Origin: Adiantum capillus-veneris
Taxonomy: Eukaryota > Streptophyta > Polypodiopsida > Polypodiales > Pteridaceae
Direction: 5' to 3'
Length of the DNA stretch: 64,000 nt
NCBI GenBank assembly: GCA_014529385.2
Contig: CM043949.1
Coordinates: forward strand, 110,389,977-110,453,976
Within the stretch, counting starts at the first letter, position 1. The number at the start of each line of letters is the position of its first letter. A program made the position numbers and the translations under genes. The notes under the pieces are model-generated. The model ran no database searches. It worked only from the letters and a program-made list of their open reading frames with translations, and had not been told where the DNA came from. Positions 11,030-22,123 of the stretch are shown here, in pieces.

Positions 11030-11180
11030 ACCTGTCAAAATCGCGGACTGGTTCCAGTAGCCTACTTAATAAAATAGTGCAATATACAATGCACGCTTTT
11101 GGTTTTTTTAATAAAATCGCGTTTGCCTCTGCCTTCTGAAACCTGTTGAAACCAATCCGCGCCGGCACGGACTGGTTCCA
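11030..11180. repeat. Palindromic repeat pair (GGACTGGTT family)
   Basis: Two units about 115 bp apart each carry the GGACTGGTTCCAG arm, and the second has the full palindrome (AACCAATCCGC ... GGACTGGTT, 11150-11177). Bases after each palindrome are also related (ATAGTGCAATATAC and ATAGCGTGATATAC), so the pair is a tandem duplication. The same family occurs at 49.27, 50.38, 50.50 and 50.95 kb. Confidence 0.7.
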
Positions 11181-11290
11181 GCAGGCACAGCATGTGAAAA
11201 TAGCGTGATATACGAGAGAGAGACGCTCCCTCATGAGTTTGTGAAGTTGTAGCAACATGAATATGGCCGAGAGCGTAGCGGAGCTTGCAG

Positions 11291-11571
11291 GTTTCTAAGC
11301 TAAGATTGAGGATCTGATCAGGCACTCTCAACTGCAAACTTAGGGCGCTGCGTAGTTCAAGGCACCTGGAGTCTCAAAAGCAGAACCGTCAATAGCTTAT
11401 GAAGTGAAGTCGATGAGGATGTTGAGGTTGATGAAGCTGGTATTGAGCCCAAAGACATTCAGTTAGTCGTGACTCAGGCTGCACGTGTGTCGAGGTCAAA
11501 GACTGACAATGCAACTTTGCACAAATGTAGATGGGAATATTGTGAGTGCCGTCATGGAGTTGACAACCTAA
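11291..11571 (+). pseudogene. NAC-alpha (nascent polypeptide-associated complex subunit alpha) pseudogene, 3' part
   Basis: The plus strand reads AKIEDL, then SQLQT, FKAP, VDEAGIEPKDIQLVVTQAA, SRSK and, in another frame, NVDGNIVSAVMELTT ending in a stop at 11569-11571. This is the C-terminal third of plant NAC-alpha, including the UBA domain that ends the family. NAC binds nascent chains at the ribosome exit. Two Gln codons have become TAG (11339 and 11354 regions), there is a frameshift in the UBA part (about 11505-11525), and the N-terminal two thirds are missing. No introns interrupt the segment, which fits a retrocopy. It sits in repeat block R between palindromes. Confidence 0.85.
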
Positions 11572-11739
11572 AATGCTCCTTTTTTGCATTTAAGAGTCTT
11601 GTAGAAATGTGCCTGTGATAATTGAACATGACATAAAAATATTGTAAGGATTTCAATTCTGAGAGCGGGTTTATACTAAAGGGAGTTTTTGAGAAATTTG
11701 TGTCTTGTCAACAATGGAGTGTGACACCGAGGGCGTTGC

Positions 11740-11941
<202 letters not shown>

Positions 11942-12217
11942 AGACCGGCCTTTCTCTGAATGCTGTGACAGTCTAAGTTTCTAAGCAACGGTTGTGTCAA
12001 TAGCTGAGGGGGAGGTTTTGGAGGGGAAGGGGTGCTGTGGGGATGGTGGGCAAGGTTATGGAGGCAACCCGTTGATTGCAAGATTGAATGTAACCCGTGG
12101 CTAGGTGCAATTGTGGTCACATCGCCTGCATGGGCAAACCACCGGCTTGATCCTTTGTAGTTTATAAAGACTTCTACTTGTGTCCCTAATCAGCTTGAGT
12201 AGGCTATAGGAAGCTAT

Positions 12218-12310
12218 ATTATCACCTAGTCCAAACCAATCCACTATGGTACGGACCAATTCTAGTATGGGGTGGCGCCACCACCAGCAACACCAGATCC
12301 GGGCAGTCTT
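12218..12310. repeat. Dispersed repeat with palindromic core, copy 1
   Basis: CTAGTCCAAACCAATCC begins about 95 bp that match 50953-51050. The shared parts include a GGTGGCGCCACC-like palindrome and TCTTGCGATnATTTTTGG at the right end. Confidence 0.6.
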
Positions 12311-12649
12311 GCGATAATTTTTGGTTATATATTTTAAAAATTTTCTTCTTGATTAAACTGGATCACATCTAGAGGTGTTTTGCACAAGAGAGTTTCACAT
12401 TAGTTTTCAAGGCCAAAACATGTGCCTCTTCAACCTGGCTCCCTATGTAGTAATCAACGTTGTCAACGTTCACAATTGTCGGGCATGTGTTCTGAAATAT
12501 TTATCCGGTGCGGTTTGGTAAACTCTGCCCATTTGGGCTGAGTTACACCAAGTATGCATGGTTAACCCGTGCCTGGACATGCAAACCCCTTCCTAGTTTG
12601 TAAAACGAGGGCCAACCCCCTCCCATGCAAAATGCCTCTTATATGTATA

Positions 12650-12902
12650 AAAAAAAAGGCTCGGGCATATTGGAGAAGCCGAACAGCTTCTGAAATGGGT
12701 CCGTGACAAGCTCATTGTTGACTATGTTGATTTGCCTAGAGGGATTGATATCCCGCCTAGTTGCACCATGAGATACTATTGGAGGGTTTATAATATCTTT
12801 TTCCACTTAAAGTGGCACTGGAAAATAAAACAAAGAATATGGATTTGCAAGCTATGAAGAAAATTGAGTACTATCGCATGGCATCTGAACCATTAGTTTA
12901 TA
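12650..12902 (+). pseudogene. Unrecognised protein-coding remnant
   Basis: From about 12654 one frame reads GHIGEAEQLLKWVRDKL, then DYVDLPRGIDIPPSC, MRYYWRVYN. The next stretch in a second frame reads LKVALENKTKNMDLQ, then MKKIEYYRMASEPLVYR and a stop near 12909. Amino-acid composition and two good segments on either side of one apparent frameshift (about 12810) suggest a decayed host gene piece. I do not recognise the family. Confidence 0.3.
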
Positions 12903-13168
12903 GGTGATAGTAGATCGGTGTCTATCTTTCACTTGAGAGTTGTTCATATTCATACTTGCTTTGAGAATCCTATTATAATTCCTGTTGCAAATGCTTTGCT
13001 CATCTTTTGAGTATGAGCCACATTACAGTAGCCATGCCTATGCTTACACGCTCTCGGACTTATGCCGATAGTGGCAAGGGAAGCATGTATCCATCGGCCA
13101 TTTATCACCTCTAGGAGCTTGAGCATTTTTCTTGGTGGATTGATATGGGTAGAGGTCATGTTCTTACT

Positions 13169-13169
<1 letters not shown>

Positions 13170-13254
<85 letters not shown>
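13170..13254. repeat. (GA)n microsatellite
   Basis: An 85-bp uninterrupted GA run. It lies at the right edge of the block that separates the two gag parts. Confidence 0.96.
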
Positions 13255-13256
<2 letters not shown>

Positions 13257-13533
13257 ACATGATGTGCACTTTAGAGGAGCATCGTTCATAGACATCCCTC
13301 TACCCTTTCTCGCGGATCTTGCAGATCCACCCTCTTGTCCTCTTCCATCTAACATACCCGCACAAACTTGTAAGTTTTGTTCACCCTTAAGAGGACAAGG
13401 AGTTGATCACTTATCACAGTGTTATTACACTTATTATGTTTGTTTTTCGTTATCACATTTAAAAATCTCTCTAATTCACAAACAAATTTTTTGAGGGACT
13501 CGCTCATGTTTTTCGTAGCTCGAAAAAACTCGC

Positions 13534-15160
13534 TTGCCATCTTGTAAAACCCCTCCTGACTCTTCAGAGTTATTTCCCTCCGAGGTCATATTACCCGATG
13601 GTAGAAGCCTTGCCAAAGTGCAAGAGGTTGAGCGGTATATCCTTGTAGCGAGGGAAAAGAAAATTGAGAGCTTACGCAAGGCGGAGCAACGAAGAGAGTT
13701 AAAATCAAAAGCCCCTATGTCACTATCCTTGCTACAAGAGCAATCGAGTGCTCCTGACTTAGCAACCGCTAAGGGCCAACCCCTAGAAAGCAACATTGCA
13801 TCTAGCTCAAAGGACACCCCTAGCACCTCAATCCTAGATGGAGCGTTCTTAAATGAGAACTGGGAGTACGAACTACAAACGGAAACTCTAACCGACCTAT
13901 ACACAGGTCACACCTATGACGTGGGTTGGTTAAATGTCCTACAATCCACGATGGGTGCTACTAGTGTGGAGGATCAACAACAAAGAGTTTCTGAGGTCAT
14001 CCATAGGGTCATTGAGTTAGAGAGACAGAACAAGGGGATCAACATGCCTTCAACGGGTCTCATGAGCTTCTTAGATACAGGAAAGGCTAAACAACCGACC
14101 TTATCGCAAATGGAGACTCCCTCGGTAAGTCCGATGGATCCTCCATATGTTGTTTCTCCAGGGGTCTCAGTGCAATCTGAGCCCACAAGTGATAGCTTCA
14201 CCTTTCCAAGTCTAGCTCATCTTTCCCTTGATGACACCACGGCTACCATGCCTACCCCAATGATGGGCATGCCGAGAAACACGCCATGGACCTCATTTGT
14301 TAGTAAAGCACCACTACATGGTAGCTCAATGCCTGGAACAGTACCTACAAGTGTGTACCAATCGTATGCACCTATGGGTCATCGCACTCATGTAGTCCCT
14401 ACCCCTCCCATTGTTTCAACTACCTATGCTCCACAACCACAACACCCAAGTTCTTATTTCCATGGGACCATACCGGCTAGCATTAGCATGTCACATCCAA
14501 TGTCTGCTATGTCTAGGGGTACACCTATGAACTATGGACCGCCACATGGCACAACCCCGTACCAAATGTGGAACCCAAGGGCTACCTATGTGCCAAGCCC
14601 GATGCCAATACCTACTCCACATGTAGTCTTTGGAGCGCCTCCACCCATGGTGCCTGCTCACTTAGGTGACTTGACAACGTTTGCTCAAGCTATCGGTCGA
14701 TCTATTGCTGAGAATATGCATAACACGCCTGATCAAGAGCCTAGAAGTAAGGCAGTACAAATAGCCAAGCTCACACAAAAATTTAGTGGAGACGGGGATG
14801 TGAGAAAGCATATCAAAGTGTTTGAACAAATATGCAATTCTCTAGGAGAACACAATGGCCTACATAAGAGTAATGCTTTAAGCCAAACCTTAAGTGGAAA
14901 GGCAGGGGATTGGTATAGGACCCTAAGGGTGGATGAAAAAACAATTTACCCTACTCTTAGGAGACTGTTCTTGAAAGAATACATACGAGAGGGAGTGCTT
15001 TGGGGTGTAGCCTCTCAACTCCAGAAAGCCCAACGAGAAGAAGGAGAGTCGGTTAGAGACTTTATAAGTCACTTGAAGCATTTGAATTCTCGTTGTAATC
15101 CAAATGAGTGCTTCAACAATAACCAATTGCTTGATAGATTCATTAGGGGGTTATGACATG
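13534..15160 (+). mobile_element. G1 gag: matrix-like region and capsid domain
   Basis: The first 400 or so residues are low in structure, rich in Pro, Ser, Thr and Met. A capsid-type retrotransposon Gag domain follows at about 14.75-15.15 kb (IAKLTQKFSGDGDVRKHI, LSGKAGDWYRTL, REEGESVRDFISHLKHL, LLDRFIRGL), which matches the family pattern with a central W and an aromatic/Leu-rich end. Gag forms the virus-like particle in the cytoplasm. The true start of Gag is probably the LRSG region at 9.1 kb. Confidence 0.85.
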
Positions 15161-15231
15161 AGGATATCTACAATGGCCTAGTCATTAGAGGTATCACCAC
15201 TTGAGAAGCAGTCACCACCAATGCGATCCAA

Positions 15232-16260
15232 TTGGAGAATAATTTAATGATTCAAGGAGAAAGAGTGTCTGTTGAGCCTAAATCTATTAGCTCGCAAGCA
15301 TCAGGGCATCAACCAATGACCCTAAAGACTATTGCTAAGGAGCCAAATATATCTGAGATGACTTTAACAGATCTCACCAAGGCTATTCAAGAGAGTCTTA
15401 GAGACAATCGTGCTCCGCAAAACAATCATATGTATCCAAGAAGGGAGCAACAATGGTGCTCAGTATGCTATGGACCACATAGTACCAGTGAATGCCCTAC
15501 TTTTAGAGTAAAATTCAATGGGAATTGCAATGCATGTGGAAGATATGGTCATCAAGCTAAGGATTGCATAGTATTTAAGCGCGCGATGGCCAATAGACCA
15601 ACCTTAGTATGGACATACACACCTCGAGTCCCTGCATTGATGCCGGCTCCACCTCTTGAACAAACAGCACAACACATGGTGCCTAGGGCCCAAAATGTTG
15701 TTCAAACAACACCCTTACCACCTCCAGTGCTAGGACCGCAACCACCACATCCGAGAATCACGTCTCTGAATCAAGTGGGTTGTGAGTCATCTATTTCTTG
15801 TTTGGAAGGCTGTGAGAAAGATATAGATCCTAATATTGCCTATGGGATGGATGTGCTTGAAGAAAGTCCACAATACTACATGGAGGACTCTTGGGGACAA
15901 GTAAAACCTGTATATCAAGTAGCTGCTCTTGTGGCAAGAGGCCAAAATATCAATTACACCGCTAAGAGACCACCTCTTCAATGTTATGAGTGTGGAGGTC
16001 CACATTGTGTAGCCGAGTGTCCTATTAGGATACAAAAGAATGCCACACTAATGCAAACCAATCAAGCGAGCACGTCTACAATGCCGATACTCATGTGTAA
16101 TCGATGTGGCATAGATCATTTGATTGCCCAATGTCCAAATAATCCAAATGCACCGAAGATCACGCCATTAAACTTGATTGAAGTTACCGAGGAGCCATCA
16201 CAAAATACACCTGTGGTACCAGTAAACGTACTCACACGATCGATGCTCCAAAAACAAAAT
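15232..16260 (+). mobile_element. G1 gag: nucleocapsid with four zinc knuckles
   Basis: Four CCHC knuckles bind nucleic acid: CSVCYGPHSTSEC, CNACGRYGHQAKDC, CYECGGPHCVAEC and CNRCGIDHLIAQC. The second has the usual CX2CX4HX4C spacing and the other three have CX2CX3HX4C. Pro-rich linkers separate them. Most plant gypsy Gag proteins have one or two knuckles, so four is unusual. Confidence 0.85.
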
Positions 16261-16399
16261 TAACTTCTTGAGGAAAGAGACACGGCATCAATTGCCCAAT
16301 CTCAGAAAAAAAGAAAACACGAAGGAAGAGATCGCAAAAAGCAGCGAAGTCAGACCCCAGTTCAAAGACCAACATAGGGGCTGGTGATGACCCCGTATA

Positions 16400-18000
16400 T
16401 ATGAACGACGTTGAAGAAGATTTGAATTCAGGTGAAACCATGGAGATCAAAACAACCACTAAGATAGAAACCAACAAGGGAGATCTTCATGAGCCACAAT
16501 GGCCAGGATCCAAGAAGAAGATAGGAACTTATCCAAACCCTATAGAGGAGATTGAGCGAGTCAAGCAATTAAGGAGTTTGGTAGAAGATAGCCAAAGGGA
16601 TCTAGAACCAGCACCTAGGCAGATCCAGATTACAGACACCGTGTTCCCTACGCAACAACAACCTCACCTAGTCCATAGACCCTTAGCCATACCTAGTGTC
16701 ATCCAAGAAGAAAGTGACTTAAAGTCATGGGAAAGTGGGCGTACTCACTTCTTGATGGAAATAATGTTTACAGAGGGACTACTTGATCCTATCGAAGAAA
16801 TGGAGATCCCATCTTCCCCACGTCAAGGGACTGAAGTCCAAAAGGTGCCGTTAAACATTGCCAAATTGATGGATTTCATGTCTTCAGAAGTTAGGACCAC
16901 CATCATGTCCAAACTATATAAAGACCCTGAGCTAGTCTCAGCTCTTTGAGCCTTCCTCAATGGAGAACTAAAGTTTGGGCTACCACAATTTGCACAGATG
17001 GATGGAGCTGGGGAGATGCCAATAGAGGAGGAACACTTAGATCCACAACCCAACCTAGATGAGAACCTTGTTATAGAAATACCTGTTAACAAGTTGGGAC
17101 AATACTTTGAGGGTGATGAATCCAATGCGACCATACCAATCACTACTAAGGGATTAACTGTGATGGGAATCCTTGATGGTGGCGCTGGGGTTAGCATTAT
17201 GACTAAAAATTGTTGGGAAACTATGGGAAGACCTCACCTTGAGACCACAACCATAGTAGTGAATATGGCCAATGGGTCTATCGTTAAACCTATTGGGATG
17301 CTAGAAGATCTCAAGATCAAGGTCTTTGGACATAAAATAAGGATTACCTTCATTGTTATGGATTTCTCCAAACACACTATGGCATCGGAGATGATCTTAG
17401 GACGTCCTTTCATGAGGGAAGCAAAAATGGTGCATGACTGGTCTAAAAACCATGTCTACTTGCAGTTCCAAGATTCTGTCATTCGAGTGGACCTTGTGAC
17501 GGGTCGAGCACATCCTCTAGGAAACAGGTTTATAATTGATCATAGATCTGACACCACAGTTCACTCGGCCCCATTGCAGTATTGTTACACCTGTAAAGCG
17601 GACATTGATGTTGGGGAAGATTCTCCTTATATGGATGTACTACCTGGGATGACTGAGTCGGGCACTGTGGATTGGGTCCACCTAGAAGCAACCATAGAAA
17701 CTTGGGGAAATAGTTGGACGACATGGGTAACACCTGAGGGGGATGAAATACCACCACTTGTACCCTTAGATATGCTAGAAGCAATGCATATAGCTTCTGA
17801 TGATCTACAAGATGAAAGTTTGACTGGCATTGGAACTAGTAGCGCCTCACAAGACTATAGCCCACACGATTTGGGGTCAGAATCATCAGTTAAAGTTGAC
17901 TCTGAGGACAAAGAATCCGAGTTAAATCTTAGTGCAAATGTGGGGACAAACCATTCAGGGCCCAGTGGTACCCTAGATGACAATCTATCCAAGGGAGCAT
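16400..18000 (+). mobile_element. G1 protease region (first retropepsin domain)
   Basis: A linker rich in Glu and Pro (16.4-16.95 kb) leads to a retropepsin domain at about 17090-17480. It shows the usual order of landmarks: VMGILDGGAGVSIM, then KPIGMLEDLKIKVFG, then MILGRPFMREA. This is the canonical place, between Gag and RT. A long acidic tail follows up to the RT. The domain would cut the Gag-Pol precursor. Confidence 0.8.
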
Positions 18001-18344
18001 AAGACACAAGTAATGATTCATCTAGTGACTCTTCACTAGAGATCGGCCGTAATTGAGAATTGAACAAGAAGAGTAAGAGATATAAGAGGCGAAGATATCG
18101 AGCAAATGTGCGTGCTAGAATAAATGAAAAGAAATCTACCGTAGAATGGCTTAATTATATAGGGGCATGTGATGCTCATCAAAAGTTGGTAGATAACTGG
18201 GGTGAATACCTTCAAAGAGTTATGTGGTGTAGTCCACAACCCATTGACATCGCACAACTAGAGGCTACAGAGAAGCCAAAGTTGAGCCGTACTGTAAGGA
18301 GACGACAAAATTGAGAGTTAGCTCAACAACAAAAGGAATCGGAA

Positions 18345-19440
18345 GTGAAATCACAGTCCACAGAACAACGGGACTCCACAGTCTTACACCCTACACCTGA
18401 ACATTTCAAATCCTATACCACAGAGAAAAGTAAGGTTGTGTATACAAAGGCTCAAAGAAAACCTATCGATGGGAGCAATGGAGTCTATGAAGGTCCAGTG
18501 ATAGTTAAGGAAATAGAGTTAGCAGACCCAGAAGAAGAGTCTAAACCTGTTTTCATTGCCCAAGATCTGACCAAGACTGAGGAGTGTGTACTTAAAGAAC
18601 TTCTCAAGGAATTCAGGGATATATTTGCCTGGACATATCATGATATGAAAGGTGTTCCACCTTCCATGGTGCAACACACAATCCCCATGAATAGCATGGC
18701 TAAACCAGTTCAGCAACGACCCTACCCAATGAATCCAAAAATCGTTCAAGAAGAGATTGAAAAGCTTGTGGAATGCGGATTTATATACCCTATTGAGCAC
18801 TCAGAATGGGTGTCTCCAATAGTGATTGTGCCAAAGAAGAATGGGAAACTCAAAGTGTGCGTGGATCTCAAGAAGGTCAATGCCGCCACTAGGAGGGACC
18901 ATTACCCCTTGCCATATTCAGAACATGTGCTGAAAGAGTTGCAGGGAAGAAAGCTTATAGCTTTTTAGATGGGTACTCTGGCTACAATCAAATCACAATG
19001 GCCCTGGAGGACTAAGCTAAAACAGCCTTTATAACCGAATTTGGAGTGTTCGCATTTTGTGTTATGGCTTTTGGCTCAACCAATGCCCCGGTTACCTTTC
19101 AAAGATTAATAAACACTGCTTTTAGAGAATATTTGAGGGAGTTTTGTGAAGCTTTCTTAGATGACCTTTGTGTTTATTCCTCTTGGAAAGAACAACTATC
19201 ATGCTTACGAAAAGTGTTTGAGAAGAGTAGATTGTATCGCATCTCCTTAAACCCTTTCAAATGCCAATTTTGGATTAAACATGGAGTCATTTTATGGCAT
19301 ATAGTGTCCAAAAATGGGATTTCCACAGATGAGAGCAAAATTAAAGCCATTGCTGAATTGCCACCACCTACAAACTATAAAGGAGTTCAAAGGTTCATGG
19401 GCCATGTGCATCGAACTTTGCTATTGGGTGTGTTCTAGCT
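18345..19440 (+). mobile_element. G1 reverse transcriptase
   Basis: RT landmarks in order: VQHTIPMNSMAKPVQQRPY, IEKLVECGFIYPIEHSEW, IVIVPKKNGKLKVCVDLKKV, NAATRRDHYPLP, then FAFCVMAFGSTNAPVTFQRL, AFLDDLCVYS at the catalytic Y/F-x-DD site, and KCQFWIKHGVILWHIVSKNG. This is unmistakably Ty3/gypsy type. The region is broken. Confidence 0.92.
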
Positions 19441-19815
19441 CAACCAGGAGAACATAAACTGAACTACCCCATTAGCTTTGCAAGTCGTCAATTGAATGAT
19501 GCCGAGAGAAACTACACCACTACAGAGCGAGAAGGTTTAGGTATGATTTATGCAGTGAAGAAATTTTGCTACTACCTTCTGGCCAACAAGTTTGTGTTCT
19601 ATGTTGATCATCAAGCCTTGTTGTATCTAGTAAATAAACCTTGTTCCACGGGAAGAATTACACGATGGTTGTTAATTCTCCTTGAGTTTGATTTTACCAT
19701 TGTGGTGAGACCTGGGAAAAGACATGTCATGGCGGATCATTTGTCTCGCATACCCAATGTGAAGCCCCTACTGGAGTCGATGATGAGTTGCCAGATACTT
19801 CTCTATTCCTAGTCG
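19440..19815 (+). mobile_element. G1 RNase H
   Basis: PISFASRQL-like start, NYTTTEREGLGMIYAVKKF, FVFYVDHQALLYLVNKP, FDFTIVVRPGKRHVMADHLSR. This is the usual gypsy RNase H with the conserved E and D positions visible, directly after RT. Confidence 0.9.
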
Positions 19816-20009
19816 AAACCATACCTGAATGGAGTGAGAAGATTGTGAAATTTCTAGTTAATGGTTTTCCACCCAAAGAGCTTCGTAAAGACATAGCTCG
19901 AAAACTGTTAAAATAATGTGAACCTTACTCTCTCCTTACAGGAACTCTCTACAGGCTAGGGAAGGATGATATTCTTAGACGTTATGCTCGTGAGGATGAG
20001 TATTTATAC

Positions 20010-21186
20010 ATACTGCAAGAAGCCCACATGGGTATAGCCGGAGGACATTTCTTAGGGGAACTAACAACTAGAAAGGTGTTGCAATCAGGATATTGGTGGC
20101 CAACCTTATTTAAGGATGCATCACTTTTTGCAAAAGGATGTGATGAATGCCAACGTTACAAGATCACACAACGAAAGGATAGGATGCCCTTACATCCTGT
20201 TAAAGTGACTCAACCATTTGAAAAATGGGGTTTGGACTTTGTAGGCCCAATTCGTCCGGCAGCTTGTAGCACTCAATCTCGATATATTATCGTTGCCACT
20301 GACTGTGTGACAAAGTGGGCGGAAACCAGGGCGACATGTAAGGCTGATGCGAGGTCAACTGCCAAGTTTATCTTTGAGAACATTATTACAAGATTTGGTT
20401 GTCCCTTTGAGATTTTGAGTGACAATGGTACTCATTTTATAAATGGAGTAAAAAAAGAACTCACTACCAACTTTATGATAGCTCACCATAAGTCCACACC
20501 TTATTATCCACAAGCAAATGGCCAAGCTGAGAGCACCAATAAGAGCTTAATCTCTATCTTAACCAAAACGGTGGAAGCTCATCGCACAGATTGGGATTTA
20601 AAGCTTACATCAGCTCTATGGGCTTATCGTACTGCGTATAAAGTTGCCATTAACTGCACACCATTTAAGATGGTGTATGGCCAAGAAGCGGTTATGCCAT
20701 GGGAGTTTGTCATTCCTAGTCTTCGAGTAGCTTCTCAAGAAGGTTGGGATGGTAACCCCTTAGTTGAGCGATTATATATCCTTGAAAGGCTAGATGAAGA
20801 GAGGCAATTAGCTGTGTAAAATGCACTTGTGGAGAAAGATAGGAGGAAGAAATGGTTTGACCGTCATCTAAAGAACAAAGATATCAATGTTGGTGATAAA
20901 GTCCTTATGTATGGAGTGCGTAACGAAAAGAAAAAGTTGAAATATGTGGGAAAAGGACCATATAGAGTATATGAGATCACACCACAAGGAACCATTCGTG
21001 TGGAGACTCTTGATGGAGTTGAAACCATTGGCTTCCTCAATGGGAGCAAATTTAAAAGATACTATGATCCTTTAAGCCAAGAGGAGCTACGTGCCATCCA
21101 TACAAAAAAGGCAGCCAAGGCACAAATCGAATTGAAGAAGATACAAGCTCAAGTGGAGGCTAAGGAGCGACAACAACACATAAGAT
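20010..21186 (+). mobile_element. G1 integrase and C-terminal domain
   Basis: The zinc-binding N-terminal part (CDECQRYK) is followed by the catalytic core: WGLDFVGPI, SDNGTHFING, YYPQANGQAESTNKSL, giving the D-D-E triad. Then come LTSALWAYRTAYK and MVYGQEAVMPWEF, and a basic C-terminal domain with VLMYGVRNEKKKLKYVGKG and GPYRVYEI (20.83-21.18 kb). No chromodomain is seen. Integrase joins the DNA copy to the genome. Confidence 0.92.
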
Positions 21187-21248
21187 GAAAACGAGAGGCT
21201 AACCTTGGAGTCACACATGCATTCCACGTTGAAACCGACGAGGATTGG

Positions 21249-22110
21249 TTGGACTCTGACACACCTCTACAATACCCTATTGAGCTAAACAGCACCTATG
21301 GAAAAGTGTTGTGTAACGCCTTATTGGACACGGGTGCTAAATATAATCTGCTATCATATGGGGTGTGGTGTCAGTTAGGGAAGCCACCTCTATCTAAGAG
21401 TATTATCCAAGTCAAGGGTGTCAATAAGAAAGAAACTGCAGTTTTTGGAATCTGGCACACTTCTGTCAGTTATGACAATGGGGTTGTAGCTCAAGACTTT
21501 TTGGTCATGCCTGTTGGAACTATGGAGGGTAATATAAACCTAGGATGCACGTGGATGATAGCAACCAAATGCACTATTGATTGGGGGACAGGGGGTGTCA
21601 CAACCCAGAAATCAACTCTTAGACCTACCACTCAAGCCGTAGTCCCTGAGATATTGCCTCTTAAGGAAATAAAACCCAAAACATTGCAAGTGCAAGAGGT
21701 TGAACCATATGTCCCCATAGCCCAACTCTCTAGATCTTCAACTGATGTAGTTGAAATAAAGCTTGAGACACACAAGACCCATCCCAATATTACAAAGAAA
21801 ACATACAAGTGGATCCCTAAAGCTTCTTTAGCGACCATAGCCACTGCGAAAAGACAGGAGCTTGGTAAGAGACATCCCATTTGCCCCGAGAAATGTAAAG
21901 AAACATTGCGTTGGATTTCTAAAAAACTATTGGAAGCCCAAGGCTACTATGAAGGAAATGATCAAATCTGGGTGCCAAAACGTAAATTGTGCTCTTACTT
22001 GTCACCAGGCCCATGTGAGTTCAATCCTGTGGCTCCAAAACAAATTGAAGATCGCGGAAAGGAAAAGTTTCAAAAGGTGACGACATCATTCCAAAAGGTA
22101 GATCTACCCA
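21249..22110 (+). mobile_element. G1 post-integrase frame: second retropepsin-like domain plus QIWVPK domain
   Basis: About 50 residues after the integrase tail comes a segment starting YGKVLCNALLDTGAKYNLLS, with the D-T-G-A motif of aspartic proteases in a hydrophobic beta setting. IIQVKGVNKKETAVFGIW, VAQDFLVMPVG and INLGCTWMIATKCTIDWG follow, keeping the retropepsin order of strands. After a linker of about 100 residues comes LRWISKKLLEAQGYYEGN, then DQIWVPKRK. The same WI...YY.GN.QIWVPK block occurs at 31.57-31.66 kb in another element piece. The canonical protease is separately present at 17.1 kb. Its role is unknown: a second processing enzyme or a non-catalytic domain are both possible. 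Confidence 0.75.
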
Positions 22111-22123
22111 AGGAAGGGGGGAG
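22111..22123 (+). other. Polypurine tract-like sequence after the post-integrase frame
   Basis: AGGAAGGGGGGAG is followed directly by TGTTTGCTGAC, the arrangement of a polypurine tract abutting an LTR. However, no matching LTR was found upstream of the gag, and the LTR-B polypurine tract lies 2 kb further on. Confidence 0.5.

Noticed and set aside
13264-13494. Cys-containing frame before gag as a separate gene
   Set aside because: No recognisable domain. It is more likely element leader or the edge of the inserted repeat block.
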